A stretch of 31,242 bases of DNA. It comes from an uncultured Muribaculaceae bacterium (GTDB lineage: Bacteria; Bacteroidota; Bacteroidia; Bacteroidales; Muribaculaceae). Numbering within the stretch: position 1 is the stretch's first letter; the number at the start of each line of letters is the position of its first letter. The notes beneath the pieces were generated by a model that searched no databases, was not told the DNA's origin, and saw only the letters and a program-made list of their open reading frames with translations. Shown piece after piece: positions 6,579 to 15,273 of this stretch. Location of the stretch: positions 1-31,242 of the forward strand of contig CAJUCW010000039.1 in NCBI GenBank assembly GCA_910585275.1, in the 5' to 3' direction. The position numbers and the translations under genes were made by a program.

Positions 6579-7535
6579 TTATTGCCTACGGCTCCATATC
6601 CACGCATTTGGAAATCTGGAACTGATGGCTTTAGTGTTCAGTTGTTTTCGGAGTTCTTCCTTGTTGTCGGAAGCCGCTACAGCCACCCTGCACATCTTTC
6701 TCGACGGAACCGCAGTGAGATTGTATTCGTCTGTAGAATTGTTTGAAGCGTAAGCTTCCGCCTCGCGTGACGACGAAAATGTTGCCACTATGAGATAATG
6801 CAAAGGTTCTTGCTTTTCGGATTGAGCTATGGCATTTCCGACAGTTTTCACAGTATCCTGCTTTGCAGTTGATTCTATGGGAACGGGAATCAATGCTTCT
6901 ACCGGCACTACCGAAGCCTTTTGCACACGCTCGTCACGAGGAATGGGATTAAGCAAAACAGTGATAGTCACGGCTGCAATGACAAGGAATGCCGCCGCCA
7001 TTCTCGTAAATGTCTTGCTTATTCTGAAATGGTAGAAATCTTGTTCAATTAATTCCGCATCCTCGGATTCGGTTGAACCGGACTGGACTTCAGTCTCGAC
7101 ATTTGCGACGGCTTCAGTCTTAATATCGAATTCAGCCGACGTGTATCCCAATTTTGCATTGAAATCGGAAACGGAAACAGCGGGAGAGAATATAAGATTG
7201 CCTTCTTCACCATGATGTAGGCATCCGATGTTGCCACAATCAATCATCCCTTCTCTTTGGATATGGGAGATGATTGCATTGACTTCCCGTATAATCACCA
7301 TTCTTGATTCTTCGAACGACAGTTTATACTTACGGGCATAAGAATTAGCCAGCAAACCGTCGTCGAGAGTGACGGCCTGATTAAACATTACCGTACGGGA
7401 AGGGGGGATAATCACACCTTTCTCCATGTCGATTTTGGCAGATGTCATCGAAGCTATGAATGCTCCCAATCCGGGTACAATCACGCAGTCATGATGCAAA
7501 AGCAGGTATTCGATATGTTTGAAAAGATGGTTCAT
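6579..7535 (-). CDS. HU-CCDC81 and SPOR domain protein
   Basis: The 318-residue protein begins with two HU-like domains of the CCDC81 type (MNHLFKHIEYLLLHHDCVIV, then PGLGAF). It continues with one membrane segment at about 177-195 and ends with a SPOR domain at about 254-316 (HYLIVATFSSSREAEAYASN). SPOR domains bind denuded septal peptidoglycan, so the protein probably links the cytoplasm to the division site; this architecture is typical of Bacteroidota. The start is ATG 7535. The longer frame would begin at a TTG that lies inside the promoter box at 7575-7582. The upstream TPR gene ends 86 bases away. Its precise role is not established. Confidence 0.85.
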   Translation of the reverse strand: MNHLFKHIEYLLLHHDCVIVPGLGAFIASMTSAKIDMEKGVIIPPSRTVMFNQAVTLDDGLLANSYARKYKLSFEESRMVIIREVNAIISHIQREGMIDCGNIGCLHHGEEGNLIFSPAVSVSDFNAKLGYTSAEFDIKTEAVANVETEVQSGSTESEDAELIEQDFYHFRISKTFTRMAAAFLVIAAVTITVLLNPIPRDERVQKASVVPVEALIPVPIESTAKQDTVKTVGNAIAQSEKQEPLHYLIVATFSSSREAEAYASNNSTDEYNLTAVPSRKMCRVAVAASDNKEELRKQLNTKAISSRFPNAWIWSRRQ

Positions 7536-7574
7536 GATTAAAACTGGCATCCCTATGTCGGGGATTTGCGAGTG

Positions 7575-7609
7575 CAAAGTTAGTAATAATTTTTCAACCC
7601 TGTAACAAA
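7575..7609 (-). promoter_or_regulatory. Promoter of the HU/SPOR gene
   Basis: On the minus strand TAACTTTG (opposite 7575-7582) exactly matches the Bacteroidota -7 consensus TAnnTTTG. A TTTG lies opposite 7606-7609, 23 bases away, slightly more than the usual 19-21. Transcription would begin near 7568, about 33 bases before the ATG at 7535. Confidence 0.6.
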
Positions 7610-7621
7610 AAATGACGGAAG

Positions 7622-8455
7622 TTATTTACCGTTTTGGGGGAAGAATTGTTCAACGAATTGAGGGTCAGCCCCTTTGTCGAGAGCAATTTTTTTATCGATT
7701 TCCGCTTCATGATTTCTGTAGTTCAGACGGTGGAGATAGCCCCTTGCAAGATAGAAATCGGGATGCTCGGGAAACTTTTGGATGGACTTGTAGATGTCTT
7801 CCGAGGCATCGCTATATCTTTCCATATTGATTTTAAGAAGTATGCGGGAGAAACGGGTCTCCGGATTGTCGTCCATGGCGATGGCTTCGTCATACAGCCG
7901 CAAGGCGTCATTATAATTGCCTTCACGTTCTTCCACACGGGCGAGTCCCGACATCGACGCGCTGTTTCGTGGATACAGTTTCGCCAGAGTGGAGAAATCT
8001 TTTTTCGCTTTTTCAGTTTCGTTTTTTCCCAACAAGAGGAGTCCCCTCATCTGTAAGGGCCATTCCTGGACCGAATCTATCCGAAGGGTTTCGTCAAGGT
8101 CTGCCAGCGCACCATCGTAGTCTCCTATAAAAAGACGAGTGCGCGCCCTGTTGGTCCTTATGACTGACGAGCGCGGGGCCACCGAAAGCCCGAGTTCGAA
8201 AGCTTCGAGGGCTTCATCCATCTTTCCCATATTCGTACGCACCACTCCGAGGTTTGAAAGGAGGAGAGCGTTGGAAAAGTTGCCGGGTTCCAGACGAAGC
8301 GCCTTTAAAATAACGCTTTCGGCATCGCTCCAGCGTTCTCGCTTCATATAATTGTCGGCAGAGTCTGCAAGTTCCATGTAGCGCGGCGAGGAGGCGCATA
8401 CTTCGGCTGCGAAAGCCAAAAACGCGGCGAGTAAAAATGCGGATTGTAGTTTCAT
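7622..8455 (-). CDS. Secreted tetratricopeptide repeat protein
   Basis: The protein has 277 residues from ATG 8455. It begins with a classic signal peptide (MKLQSAFLLAAFLAFAAEVCA), followed by about six TPR units, for example around GKMDEALEAFELGLSVAPRS, GDYDGALADLDETLRID and GNYNDALRLYDEAIAMDDNP. TPR arrays serve as protein-binding scaffolds, here probably in the periplasm. A longer in-frame start at 8491 is rejected because it runs through a hairpin (8472-8501) and would bury the signal peptide. The gene follows dsbD on the same strand, 78 bases after its stop. The binding partner is unknown. Confidence 0.85.
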   Translation of the reverse strand: MKLQSAFLLAAFLAFAAEVCASSPRYMELADSADNYMKRERWSDAESVILKALRLEPGNFSNALLLSNLGVVRTNMGKMDEALEAFELGLSVAPRSSVIRTNRARTRLFIGDYDGALADLDETLRIDSVQEWPLQMRGLLLLGKNETEKAKKDFSTLAKLYPRNSASMSGLARVEEREGNYNDALRLYDEAIAMDDNPETRFSRILLKINMERYSDASEDIYKSIQKFPEHPDFYLARGYLHRLNYRNHEAEIDKKIALDKGADPQFVEQFFPQNGK

Positions 8456-8471
8456 GATGATAAAACGTAAG

Positions 8472-8505
8472 AGACCCGCCCATGATTGCATGGACGGGTC
8501 TTTTT
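8472..8505. terminator. Hairpin between dsbD and the TPR gene
   Basis: AGACCCGCCCATG (8472-8484) pairs with CATGGACGGGTCT (8489-8501) with one mismatch and an ATTG loop. The clean T-run (8501-8505) is on the plus strand, whereas both flanking genes run on the minus strand, where the tail CTTACGTTTT is weaker. Termination of dsbD transcripts is plausible but perhaps only partial. Confidence 0.55.
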
Positions 8506-8533
8506 AGGTTTATTATTCAGGAATTTTATGACA

Positions 8534-10591
8534 CTATTTCCGCTTCGAATAGTTTTCAATTCCTTGGTTAAGGAATCTCTTGTATCCAGGAATATCTTCC
8601 TTATATACGAATGCCGGGGCAAGCGGTTTCCCGTCGTTATCGACGATGACGTGGAACGGCTGCGCGTTGGCCCCGAATTTAGAACGCTGGAGGTAGCTCC
8701 ATTTGTCGCCATAGGTGCGGAGAGTGCGGACGGTGCCGTCTTTTTCCGTTACTTTGACAGGTTCGGGGAGGGCTTTCTTTTCATCCACCATAAGGGTAAC
8801 AAGCACGAAATCATTGTCGATGCTTGCCTTTACCTCGGAATCGGTCCAGACGGCAGCCTCCATTTTGCGGCAGTTTACGCATCCATAGCCTGAAAAGTCA
8901 ATCAAGACAGGTTTGCCAAGCTGCTTGGCGAGTTTCATGCCTTCTTCATAGTCGTCAACCTGGGCGTGGACATCGCCTTCATAGAGAGAGAAATCCTGGG
9001 TTGAAATCGGCGGAGAGAAGGCGCTGATGCTCTTGAGGGGGGCTCCCCATAAGCCGGGAAGCATATAGACGGCAAATGCAAACGATATGCAAGCGAGCAT
9101 GAATCGAGCGACGCTTATTTTTTCCACTTTGTCATCGTGCGGGAATGTGAGTTTGCCAAGAAGATAAACACCGAGGAGGGCGAAAATCACAATCCAGAGT
9201 GAGAGGAATACTTCGCGGTCAAGTATCCTCCATCCGTAGGCGAGGTCGGCCACCGAAAGGAATTTGAGGGCAAGGGCAAGTTCGAGGAAACCTAATACCA
9301 CTTTCACCGTGTTCATCCATCCTCCGCTCTTCGGCATAGATTTGAGCATCGTGGGGAACATGGCGAAAACCGAGAACGGAAGGGCGAGTGCGAGCGCAAA
9401 GCCAAACATTCCGACAGCAGGGGAGATGAAATTGGATGTGGCCGCCGCTTCCACGAGTAGCGTGCCGATAATCGGGCCCGTGCAAGAGAAGGAAACGAGC
9501 ACAAGGGTGAAAGCCATGAAGAATATGCTCAGATACCCTGTGGTGGCATCTACCTTGGAATCCATCTTATTGGTCCATGACGAGGGCAGCGTGAGTTCAA
9601 ATCCACCCATAAACGAGATGGCGAACACCACGAGGAGCAGGAAGAATATGATGTTGAACAGTGCGCTCGTGGCGAGTTCGTTGAGTGCCGACGCACCGAA
9701 CAGTGCTGTCACCACCAATCCAAGCCCTACATAGATTACGATAATAGAGAGTCCATATACGGCCGCCGTCATCACCGATTTGCGCTTGCTTTTGTTCTGC
9801 TTAAGGAAGAAGCTCACGGTCATCGGAATCATGGGCCATACACACGGGGTGACCAATGCTATCAAACCGCCTATGAATCCCGCAAGGAAGATATAAAGAA
9901 GCGATCTGCCCTGCTGTTCGGGTTCGTCGGAAAACTCTTTAAGCTCGGCTTCCACATTATCCCACCATGACATGTCGGTGCTGTTGACTCCGCTGAGGTT
10001 TGCCGCCGGCATCAGCGGGGATTCGGCGTTCTGAAGTGAATCTGTCATCTGGGCGAGGACATCGGCACCGTCTTGAGCGGGGGATGTAGCGGGAGTCTCG
10101 GGCTCTTTAGCTTTTTCTTCAGCCTTGGGGGCCGGAGTCGGTTCCTTTACGATCGCCTGTCCCTTAAAGGAGTGGGAGGCGAAGAGAGGCACGCAGCCTG
10201 TGTCGTTGCAAGACTGTCCTTTGATTTCAACGTTTACCGTGAAGTCTTTCGCGGTGGGCTTCAGTTTTTGGGTGAAAGTGACGCTGCCAGTATAAAAGTG
10301 TTCGTCAACTTCGAAAATGTCGTTGAATTGCTTTGTATAAGCCTTGTTTGCCGTCGGGGTCCCGTCTAACGAACATCCCGAGGTCTCGAAATGGAATTCG
10401 AGAGGGTTCGACCCTCCGGGAGGGTTGTCGGTAGAGAAAAGATGATAGCCGGGGGCTATTTTGGCCGATATCTCAATGGCAGGATTCTCCGTATTGTCGC
10501 CTACGATACGAAAACTCCATGTCACTGCATCGGCCGCCATCATGACGGCGGCGAAACAGAGGAGAGAAAGTGTCAGAAAATACTTTTTCAT
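8534..10591 (-). CDS. dsbD: Thiol:disulfide interchange protein DsbD
   Basis: The protein has 685 residues and carries electrons from cytosolic thioredoxin across the inner membrane to periplasmic thiols. After a signal peptide (1-20) comes the N-terminal beta domain with Cys128 and Cys133 (SCNDTGC). A Pro/Glu-rich linker follows (about 145-225), then eight or so membrane helices with the redox cysteines Cys250 (VTPCVWPMIP) and Cys370 (SFSCTGP). The last domain is a C-terminal thioredoxin with Cys571-Val-Asn-Cys574. All six cysteines expected in DsbD are present. Upstream on the minus strand, TAATTTAG (opposite 10625-10632) is a one-mismatch promoter box. The linker looks longer than in E. 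coli DsbD, judging from memory. Confidence 0.95.
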   Translation of the reverse strand: MKKYFLTLSLLCFAAVMMAADAVTWSFRIVGDNTENPAIEISAKIAPGYHLFSTDNPPGGSNPLEFHFETSGCSLDGTPTANKAYTKQFNDIFEVDEHFYTGSVTFTQKLKPTAKDFTVNVEIKGQSCNDTGCVPLFASHSFKGQAIVKEPTPAPKAEEKAKEPETPATSPAQDGADVLAQMTDSLQNAESPLMPAANLSGVNSTDMSWWDNVEAELKEFSDEPEQQGRSLLYIFLAGFIGGLIALVTPCVWPMIPMTVSFFLKQNKSKRKSVMTAAVYGLSIIVIYVGLGLVVTALFGASALNELATSALFNIIFFLLLVVFAISFMGGFELTLPSSWTNKMDSKVDATTGYLSIFFMAFTLVLVSFSCTGPIIGTLLVEAAATSNFISPAVGMFGFALALALPFSVFAMFPTMLKSMPKSGGWMNTVKVVLGFLELALALKFLSVADLAYGWRILDREVFLSLWIVIFALLGVYLLGKLTFPHDDKVEKISVARFMLACISFAFAVYMLPGLWGAPLKSISAFSPPISTQDFSLYEGDVHAQVDDYEEGMKLAKQLGKPVLIDFSGYGCVNCRKMEAAVWTDSEVKASIDNDFVLVTLMVDEKKALPEPVKVTEKDGTVRTLRTYGDKWSYLQRSKFGANAQPFHVIVDNDGKPLAPAFVYKEDIPGYKRFLNQGIENYSKRK

Positions 10592-10759
10592 CCGGGTTTA
10601 GGTTAGTTGATTTAAAATTTTGTGCTAAATTACTAATAAATTCTTATTTAATACGCCAATGGTCGTGAAAAGAATATGCCTCGGCAGGATTTTTTTGACT
10701 TTTTGACAAAAAACCGCGTTCCTTAAATCGATGTGAAAATGAAATTAAAGACCAAATTC

Positions 10760-10790
10760 TTTGAGAGAAGAGGAAATATTCTTACTTTTG
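10760..10790 (+). promoter_or_regulatory. Promoter of lplA
   Basis: TTTG (10760-10763), a 19-base spacer and TACTTTTG (10783-10790) give an exact match to the Bacteroidota TTTG-N19-21-TAnnTTTG promoter. Transcription would begin near 10797, leaving a leader of about 18 bases before ATG 10815. This makes the upstream TTG frame start at 10806 unlikely. Confidence 0.8.
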
Positions 10791-10814
10791 TGAAGTTGTA
10801 AAATCTTGCATAAA

Positions 10815-11828
10815 ATGAGACATGTAATACTTCCGGAAGAAAAAGACGGAGAACACCGTCGCCTCCCATTTTATCTTGCCGCCGAGGAATGGGTGGCGCG
10901 TTGTCTGCCTGCGGGCGACTATTTCTTTTCTTGGAGGGTTGACCCCACCGTGATATGCGGGCGTAATCAAGAAATAGACAAGGAGGTCAATCTTGTGTAT
11001 TGTCGCGACCATGGCATCGATGTTGTGAGGCGACGTAGCGGCGGAGGCTGTGTCTTCGCCGACCGTCAGAACTTTATGTTTTCTTTCATTACCGACAGCG
11101 ACAAGGTGACAGAAGTTTTTGCACGCTACACCTCAATGATTGCAGAGTCTATTTGCAAATTGGGTATAGAGGCGTATGCTTCGGGTAGGAACGACATTCT
11201 TATAGGTGAACGCAAAGTGGCGGGTAACGCATTTTATCATCTGCCCGGCAGGAGTATTGCCCATGGGACTATGTTATATGATTTCGACCCCGTCTGTCTT
11301 GCAAATGCTTTGACCCCCTCTAAAGCCAAGTTGGAATCGAAAGGGGTAAAATCGGTGCCGAAAAGGGTCACTTGCCTTAAAAACGAAGGGATTGCTTTGA
11401 GCCCGGAAGATTTTGAACGATTTATGATAAAAGAAATTACCGCAGGCGAGCCTTACGTAGTTACAGGAAAGGATTTGGAAGAAATCAAGGGTATAGAGAA
11501 GGGTTATTACGATCCTTCCTTCATGCGGATATCTGCTTCGAATAACGGAACTGCCGACAAGACGCACAGGGTGTCGCGACACCGACTCATCGAGGGGCTC
11601 GGAGATTTCAGTGTGGAATACGACATTGATGAGACGGAGAATGCAGTGAGGAATATGAGCATTTCCGGAGATTTCTTTATGAATGGAGATGTGGAAGAGC
11701 TGCTTTGCAAGCCTTTGGAGGGAGTGAAAGCAACGAGGGAAGAACTTGAAAGGGCTGTCGCTAAGATATGCCCCGAAAAAGTGATTCCCGGACTCGATTC
11801 CCAAACGTTTGCCGACATCCTGATTTAG
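10815..11828 (+). CDS. lplA: Lipoate-protein ligase A
   Basis: The protein has 337 residues from ATG 10815. It attaches salvaged lipoate, via lipoyl-AMP, to the lysine of 2-oxoacid dehydrogenase E2 and glycine-cleavage H proteins in the cytosol. The family motifs are RRRSGGGCVFAD (72-83), GRNDI (124-128) and the catalytic-lysine motif KVAGNAFYH (Lys134 onward). A C-terminal accessory domain follows after about residue 240, as in E. coli-type LplA, which can activate lipoate by itself. The gene has its own promoter at 10760-10790 and converges on mlaF, whose stop lies only 14 bases beyond; no terminator hairpin is visible between them. Confidence 0.92.
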   Translation: MRHVILPEEKDGEHRRLPFYLAAEEWVARCLPAGDYFFSWRVDPTVICGRNQEIDKEVNLVYCRDHGIDVVRRRSGGGCVFADRQNFMFSFITDSDKVTEVFARYTSMIAESICKLGIEAYASGRNDILIGERKVAGNAFYHLPGRSIAHGTMLYDFDPVCLANALTPSKAKLESKGVKSVPKRVTCLKNEGIALSPEDFERFMIKEITAGEPYVVTGKDLEEIKGIEKGYYDPSFMRISASNNGTADKTHRVSRHRLIEGLGDFSVEYDIDETENAVRNMSISGDFFMNGDVEELLCKPLEGVKATREELERAVAKICPEKVIPGLDSQTFADILI

Positions 11829-11842
11829 GAACGCACTATTAA

Positions 11843-12625
11843 TCAGGCATCTTCTTCGGCTTCGTATTCCCGTTGAAGGAACATCTTGACTTCTTTGAAA
11901 AGTTTCGACGCGAATACGAAGTCGTTGAGGTCTTTATTTGTGCTTCGGAAAATGTTGCGGTCGCTGCCTGTCCAGTCGCAGTGTCCTTTGTTGATGAATA
12001 TGATGTTTTCTCCTATGCCCAACACGGAGTTCATGTCGTGGGTGTTGATTATGGTAGTGATTCCATATTCATGTGTGATGTCGCTCAGAAGCTCGTCGAT
12101 AAGGATTGATGTCTTGGGGTCGAGGCCGGAATTTGGCTCGTCGCAGAAGAGGTATTTCGGATTGAGGGCTATGGCTCGGGCAATCGCCACACGTTTCTGC
12201 ATGCCTCCGGAAATTTCGGAGGGGTATTTCTCATCGGCGTTTGTAAGCCCCACACGGTTTATACAGAAATGAGCACGTTCGAGTTGCTCCTCATGGGATA
12301 GAGGGCTGAACATTTTCAGCGGGAACATGACGTTGCCGAGCACGGTTTCATTGTCGAAAAGGGCCGACCCCTGGAAAAGCATACCTATCTCCGTGCGCAG
12401 GGCGCGTTTTTGTTGCTCGTTCATGGAGCGGAACATCCTTCCGTCGTATAGTATCGACCCTTCCTCCGGAGAGAGGAGCCCGATAAGGCATTTCATAAAC
12501 ACAGTCTTGCCTGACCCGCTCTGCCCGATAATGAGATTGGTTTTCCCGGTCTCGAATTTTGCGGATATGTTGTAGAGCACCCTTTGTCCGTCAAACCATT
12601 TGGATACGTTTTTTGCCTCTATCAT
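11843..12625 (-). CDS. mlaF: MlaF-type ABC transporter ATP-binding protein
   Basis: The protein has 260 residues and all ABC ATPase motifs: Walker A GQSGSGKT (34-41), signature SGGMQKR (139-145), Walker B YLFCDEP (158-164) and the switch histidine His195 in INTHDM. The sequence is of the Mkl/Ttg2A/MlaF type, which drives phospholipid or sterol traffic across the envelope together with MlaE and an MCE protein. It follows mlaE by 27 bases in one transcription unit. The C-terminal tail (about 240-260) is acidic. No MCE (MlaD) gene follows; the unit ends here against the convergent lplA. Confidence 0.9.
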   Translation of the reverse strand: MIEAKNVSKWFDGQRVLYNISAKFETGKTNLIIGQSGSGKTVFMKCLIGLLSPEEGSILYDGRMFRSMNEQQKRALRTEIGMLFQGSALFDNETVLGNVMFPLKMFSPLSHEEQLERAHFCINRVGLTNADEKYPSEISGGMQKRVAIARAIALNPKYLFCDEPNSGLDPKTSILIDELLSDITHEYGITTIINTHDMNSVLGIGENIIFINKGHCDWTGSDRNIFRSTNKDLNDFVFASKLFKEVKMFLQREYEAEEDA

Positions 12626-12652
12626 GACTTTGCGTTTTGAGATGGAAAATGA

Positions 12653-13399
12653 TTATTGAAGAAGGAGTTTGGTGAGGATAACGTCGGCGAGAAGGATTAT
12701 GATGGAGCTTGACACCACCGCCTTTGTGCTTGCCTGTCCCACTTCAAGCGCGCCCCCCTTGACGTAATAACCGTAATACGCCGCAATGGTGGTGATGATA
12801 AAGGCGAACACTACGGTTTTTATGATGCCGTACCATACATACCATTCATTGAAAAACGACTGTATGCCGAAAACGTAGTCTTCCACCGAAATCATGGTGG
12901 TGAAATTCGCTATAAACCAGCCTCCTATAAGCCCCATGAACATGGAGAGCACGCAAAGCACCGGCACGAAAAGCACGAATCCTATTATTTTAGGGAGCAC
13001 CACGAAATTTGCTGAGTTGATGCCCATGATGTCGAGGGCGTCGATTTGCTCGGTCACCCTCATAGTGCCGATTTCCGAAGCTATGTTGCTACCCACCTTT
13101 CCGGCAAGGATAAGGCTCATCATTGTTGACGAGAATTCCAGAAGGAGAATCTCGCGCGTGGCAAGTCCTGTGGAATAGGAGGGTATCAAAGGCGACACGA
13201 TGTTGATGGTCATCTGGATTGTGATGACCGCACCGATGAAGAGCGATATTATGATGACGAGGGGAATGGAATCCACGCCGAGTTTCGAAATCTCGAAAAC
13301 AAGACGGTTGAAAAACACCTTTCCCTTGTCGGGCAGACGGAACACCTGCGACAGGAACATGCAGTAGCGACCGAACGAAGCAATTGATGAAACAATCAT
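12653..13399 (-). CDS. mlaE: MlaE-type ABC transporter permease
   Basis: The protein has 248 residues and belongs to the MlaE/YrbE permease family. Visible features are the amphipathic N-terminal interface helix (about 1-25), several hydrophobic segments and the conserved block around residues 85-130 with the EFSSTMMSLILAGKVGSNIA and ASEIGTMRVTEQIDAL sequences. The second of these blocks couples to the ATPase in this family. It acts in the inner membrane with MlaF, encoded 27 bases downstream. The lipid substrate and direction of transport are not shown by sequence. A minus-strand TAATTTTG box (opposite 13463-13470) probably drives the unit. Confidence 0.92.
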   Translation of the reverse strand: MIVSSIASFGRYCMFLSQVFRLPDKGKVFFNRLVFEISKLGVDSIPLVIIISLFIGAVITIQMTINIVSPLIPSYSTGLATREILLLEFSSTMMSLILAGKVGSNIASEIGTMRVTEQIDALDIMGINSANFVVLPKIIGFVLFVPVLCVLSMFMGLIGGWFIANFTTMISVEDYVFGIQSFFNEWYVWYGIIKTVVFAFIITTIAAYYGYYVKGGALEVGQASTKAVVSSSIIILLADVILTKLLLQ

Positions 13400-13462
13400 T
13401 TTTCAATATTATGTTATTGCCGCAAAATGGAGAGAATAAATGCGGCTGTCCGTAAATCCGTG

Positions 13463-13470
13463 CAAAATTA
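13463..13470 (-). promoter_or_regulatory. -7 box of the mlaE-mlaF unit
   Basis: The minus strand reads TAATTTTG, an exact TAnnTTTG match, about 64 bases before the mlaE ATG. A TTTG at 19-21 bases upstream is missing, and the region there is a long T-run. The call rests on the -7 element alone. Confidence 0.5.
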
Positions 13471-13544
13471 ATAAAAAAAAGCCAATCTTCACTCTTTACC
13501 GACAAAAGGGATAATTTATCGGTGTTGGAGATAACTCCCTTTCG

Positions 13545-13576
13545 TTTGCTATGGTGGCGGAATTTTATTAATTTTG
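13545..13576 (+). promoter_or_regulatory. Promoter of the udk-lptB-CPBP-holA-EFR1 operon
   Basis: TTTG (13545-13548), a spacer of 20 bases and TAATTTTG (13569-13576) exactly match the Bacteroidota housekeeping promoter. Transcription would start near 13583, giving an unusually long leader of about 130 bases before udk. Confidence 0.8.
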
Positions 13577-13716
13577 CATCCATAAGGTCATTTCAACGGA
13601 TTTCACGATGATGCGGGAGTCCGTAAATAACCGAGGCAGATGGTAATAAAACAAATTTTCATGTATTTGTTCTTATACGAACCACTGCTTTTCATAACTA
13701 TAACAAAAAAACGGAC

Positions 13717-14340
13717 ATGTTGGTAATTGGAATTGCCGGTGGAACCGGTTCCGGGAAAACCACTGTGGTTAGAAGAATCATAGAATCGCTGCCTAAAGAC
13801 GAAGTGGCGGTAATCCCGCAAGACTGTTATTATAAAGATAACGCCCATATCCCGCTCGAGGAAAGGCTCACAATGAACTACGACGAGCCCGCCTCGATAG
13901 AATGGACGCTTCTTTGCGAGCATCTCAGGGCTCTGAAAGAAGGGAAGACAGTGGAGATGCCTACCTACGATTTCATTACCTGTTCAAGATTGAAAGAAAC
14001 GGTCACGCTGAAGCCTCGTGATGTTGTGGTGGTCGAGGGCATACTTGTGCTGACCGACAAGCCGTTGAGAGATATGCTCGACGTGAAGGTGTTTGTCGAT
14101 GCGGACGCCGACGAGCGTCTGATAAGGGTGATATCAAGAGACTGCATTGAGAGGGGGAGAACGCCGCAAATGGTGATTGACCGCTATCAGGAGACCCTTA
14201 AACCGATGCACGAACTTTACATAGAGCCGTCAAAGCGTTATGCCGACCTGATTATTCCGCAGGGGGGGAATAATAATGTGGCTATAAAACTTCTTACGGA
14301 TTATATCCGTTCGCTCCTTTCTTCATGTTCCGATAAATAA
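13717..14340 (+). CDS. udk: Uridine kinase
   Basis: The protein has 207 residues and phosphorylates uridine and cytidine to UMP and CMP in pyrimidine salvage. The P-loop GGTGSGKTT (8-16) is at the N-terminus. It is followed by QDCYYKD (substrate-loop region), the block NYDEPASIEW, and the lid region DCIERGRTPQ. The length equals the usual one for bacterial Udk. It is the first gene of a tight five-gene plus-strand operon; lptB starts 6 bases after its stop. A start further upstream is excluded because no in-frame start precedes the P-loop in the leader. Confidence 0.94.
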   Translation: MLVIGIAGGTGSGKTTVVRRIIESLPKDEVAVIPQDCYYKDNAHIPLEERLTMNYDEPASIEWTLLCEHLRALKEGKTVEMPTYDFITCSRLKETVTLKPRDVVVVEGILVLTDKPLRDMLDVKVFVDADADERLIRVISRDCIERGRTPQMVIDRYQETLKPMHELYIEPSKRYADLIIPQGGNNNVAIKLLTDYIRSLLSSCSDK

Positions 14341-14346
14341 GCCCAG

Positions 14347-15273
14347 ATGAAAATATTTCCGCTTTTTAAGAAACACGAAAGCCTCACTCCCGAGGAAAAG
14401 GAGGTGGCGAAACGTATGGAGACTGAGCCTGTGCCGGATATGCAGGAGGCGGAGGTGGATGCGAAAATAGAGGTGCGGACCTCCGAAGGTGTTGCCGTTG
14501 ACAGCGAATTTGAAATGGAAGTCCCTCAGAAAGGGGAATTGCGCACGGAGAACCTTGTCAAGAGATATGGCAAGCGTACGGTTGCCAACCATGTCTCTAT
14601 CAACGTGACCCAAGGAGAAATCGTGGGACTGCTCGGACCTAACGGTGCGGGAAAAACCACTACTTTCTATATGACCACCGGCCTTATTACTCCAAACGAG
14701 GGGAAGATTTTTCTTGACAATAAAGACATCACGGGCTATCCGGTTTATAAGCGTGCGCAGCTTGGTATAGGCTATCTCGCCCAGGAGCCTTCGGTGTTCC
14801 GTAAGCTGAGCGTGGAAAACAATATACGCGCCGTGCTTGAAATGACCAATACTTCAAAGGAATACCAAAAAGAAAAATTGGAAAGTCTCCTCGACGAGTT
14901 CCGTTTGCAGAAGGTGCGAAAAAACCTTGGCGACCAATTGTCGGGCGGGGAGCGGCGACGCACGGAGATTGCCCGGTGTCTTGCCATCAACCCGAAGTTT
15001 ATAATGCTCGACGAACCTTTCGCCGGAGTTGACCCCATAGCGGTGGCCGACATCCAGGAAGTGGTTTATAAGCTTAAATCCAAGAATATCGGCATCCTGA
15101 TTACCGACCATAACGCACAGGAGACGTTGCGTATCACCGACCGTGCCTATCTCCTTTTCGAAGGAAAAATCCTTTTCCAAGGCACCAGCGAGCAGCTTGC
15201 CGCCAATCCTGTGGTGAGGGAAAAATATCTGGGACGCGATTTCATATTTACAAGAAAAAATTTCGATGTCTGA
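14347..15273 (+). CDS. lptB: LPS export ABC ATPase LptB, with N-terminal extension
   Basis: This is the cytosolic ATPase of the LptBFG complex, which extracts lipopolysaccharide from the inner membrane. Motifs are Walker A GPNGAGKT (97-104), signature LSGGERRR (198-205), Walker B FIMLDEP (218-224) and the switch histidine in TDHNAQ. The protein has 308 residues, whereas LptB normally has about 240-250. The excess is an acidic N-terminal stretch of about 63 residues rich in Glu. An internal ATG at 14515 would give a normal 252-residue protein starting just before LRTENLVKRYG. I keep the first ATG because it sits 6 bases after udk and the frame is open. The CPBP gene overlaps the end by 8 bases. 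Confidence 0.88.
   Translation: MKIFPLFKKHESLTPEEKEVAKRMETEPVPDMQEAEVDAKIEVRTSEGVAVDSEFEMEVPQKGELRTENLVKRYGKRTVANHVSINVTQGEIVGLLGPNGAGKTTTFYMTTGLITPNEGKIFLDNKDITGYPVYKRAQLGIGYLAQEPSVFRKLSVENNIRAVLEMTNTSKEYQKEKLESLLDEFRLQKVRKNLGDQLSGGERRRTEIARCLAINPKFIMLDEPFAGVDPIAVADIQEVVYKLKSKNIGILITDHNAQETLRITDRAYLLFEGKILFQGTSEQLAANPVVREKYLGRDFIFTRKNFDV

Larger units (their letters stand above)
13400..13716. other. Divergent intergenic region between mlaE and udk
   Basis: This 317-base gap holds a minus-strand promoter box for mlaE (13463-13470), the full udk promoter (13545-13576), and a udk leader of about 130 bases. An open frame crossing it on the minus strand (13089-13583) overlaps mlaE in another frame and is not a gene. 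No RNA gene is apparent. Confidence 0.6.

Noticed and set aside
9264..9734. 156-residue open frame opposite dsbD
   Set aside because: Antisense to the membrane domain of DsbD, whose catalytic cysteines are intact in the real frame.
13089..13583. 164-residue minus-strand frame across the mlaE start
   Set aside because: It overlaps mlaE in another frame and crosses both divergent promoter boxes.
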